Shown piece by piece: positions 7,814 through 9,105 of a DNA stretch of 9,105 bases. The translations under genes and the position numbers were made by a program. Positions within the stretch are counted from its first letter, which is position 1; the number at the start of each line of letters is the position of its first letter. The stretch is from positions 1-9,105 of the forward strand of contig NQJI01000093.1 of NCBI GenBank assembly GCA_002256705.1, in the 5' to 3' direction. The notes beneath the pieces are model-generated. The model did no database searches, had not been told where the DNA came from, and saw only the letters and a list, made by a program, of their open reading frames with translations. The stretch comes from Methylococcaceae bacterium NSM2-1. Its GTDB lineage: Bacteria; Pseudomonadota; Gammaproteobacteria; Methylococcales; Methylomonadaceae.

Positions 7814-7993
7814 ATGACAGTTTTAATTGAAATTAAAGTTCCTGATGTTGGTAATGTCGCTGATATTGATGTTGTTGAGGTATTGATTCAACCAGGTGAT
7901 GTGGTAGCACTGGAGCAGACCTGCTCCGGTAAGCACACCTATAGTAGAAAAAGTACCCGAGCCTGTCAGTCTGCCGGCAACACCGCCACCTGA
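7814..7993 (+). pseudogene. aceF: 5' fragment of aceF: truncated lipoyl domain
   Basis: This begins at ATG 7814, 13 bases after the aceE stop, with GGAAG (7802-7806) as a plausible ribosome-binding site. The first 36 residues are a normal E2 lipoyl-domain start (KVPDVGNVADIDVVEVL, then PGDVVALEQT). In the family the next residues are L-I-T-L-E-S-D-K-A, where the lysine carries lipoate. Here the match stops at 7919-7921 and the frame reads unrelated sequence (CSGKHTYSRKST...) to a TGA at 7991-7993, giving 59 residues in all. The unrelated part is simply the E2 linker read out of frame. The second half of the lipoyl domain, including its lysine, is absent. The junction coincides with the inverted repeat GGAGCAG-AC-CTGCTCC (7912-7927). 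The fragment should not function as a lipoyl carrier. Confidence 0.82.
7912..7927. repeat. Perfect inverted repeat at the aceF break
   Basis: GGAGCAG (7912-7918) and CTGCTCC (7921-7927) are exact reverse complements separated by AC. Homology to the lipoyl domain ends inside this 16-base palindrome, and homology to the E2 linker begins inside it in another frame. Palindromes of this kind can mark replication-slippage deletions, and equally template-switch or assembly artefacts. Confidence 0.8.
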
Positions 7994-7997
7994 ACCG

Positions 7998-9105
<1,108 letters not shown>

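Noticed and set aside
7320..7815. Long antisense frames over aceE and aceF, such as a 138-codon frame on the minus strand
   Set aside because: They are shadows of strongly conserved coding sequence on the plus strand and show no family features.

Overview
The window looks like an accessory-flavoured stretch of a gammaproteobacterial chromosome. The prolyl-tRNA synthetase, the homodimeric-type AceE and the Uma2 protein resemble their counterparts in gammaproteobacteria. A Methylococcales (methanotroph) source is my best guess, from general resemblance only. Base composition is moderate, and codon use in the housekeeping genes looks uniform by eye.

Layout from left to right: (1) the 3' end of an unrecognised plus-strand gene (1-183). 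(2) A strongly decayed IS1595/ISXO2-like transposase fossil (about 195-677, plus strand), readable only by switching frames several times. (3) A minus-strand CNNM/CorB-type membrane protein with a CBS pair (710-1813), which has lost the N-terminal part of its DUF21 domain. (4) A spacer with a stem-loop just after proS. (5) A complete minus-strand proS (2113-3822). (6) A divergent intergenic region with a proS promoter candidate and two stem-loop/palindromic sequences. (7) A solitary Uma2-family nuclease-fold gene (4145-4735, plus). (8) A gene-poor leader of about 380 bases. (9) The pyruvate dehydrogenase operon aceE-aceF-lpdA (5122 to the right edge, plus strand).

The operon should encode the three-part complex that turns pyruvate, CoA and NAD+ into acetyl-CoA, CO2 and NADH. 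AceE (E1) and the start of LpdA (E3) look intact. The E2 gene does not: the lipoyl domain is cut off about eight residues before the lipoyl-lysine would appear, and the linker, E3-binding and catalytic domains continue in another reading frame. The break lies on a perfect 7-bp inverted repeat with a 2-base centre (7912-7927). It is therefore either a palindrome-associated deletion or an assembly/amplification artefact. This is the most notable observation here.

I see no CRISPR array, tRNA, rRNA, phage genes or unknown multi-gene system. The window shows ordinary housekeeping genes with three separate signs of gene damage: the IS fossil, the 5'-truncated CorB-like gene and the broken aceF.
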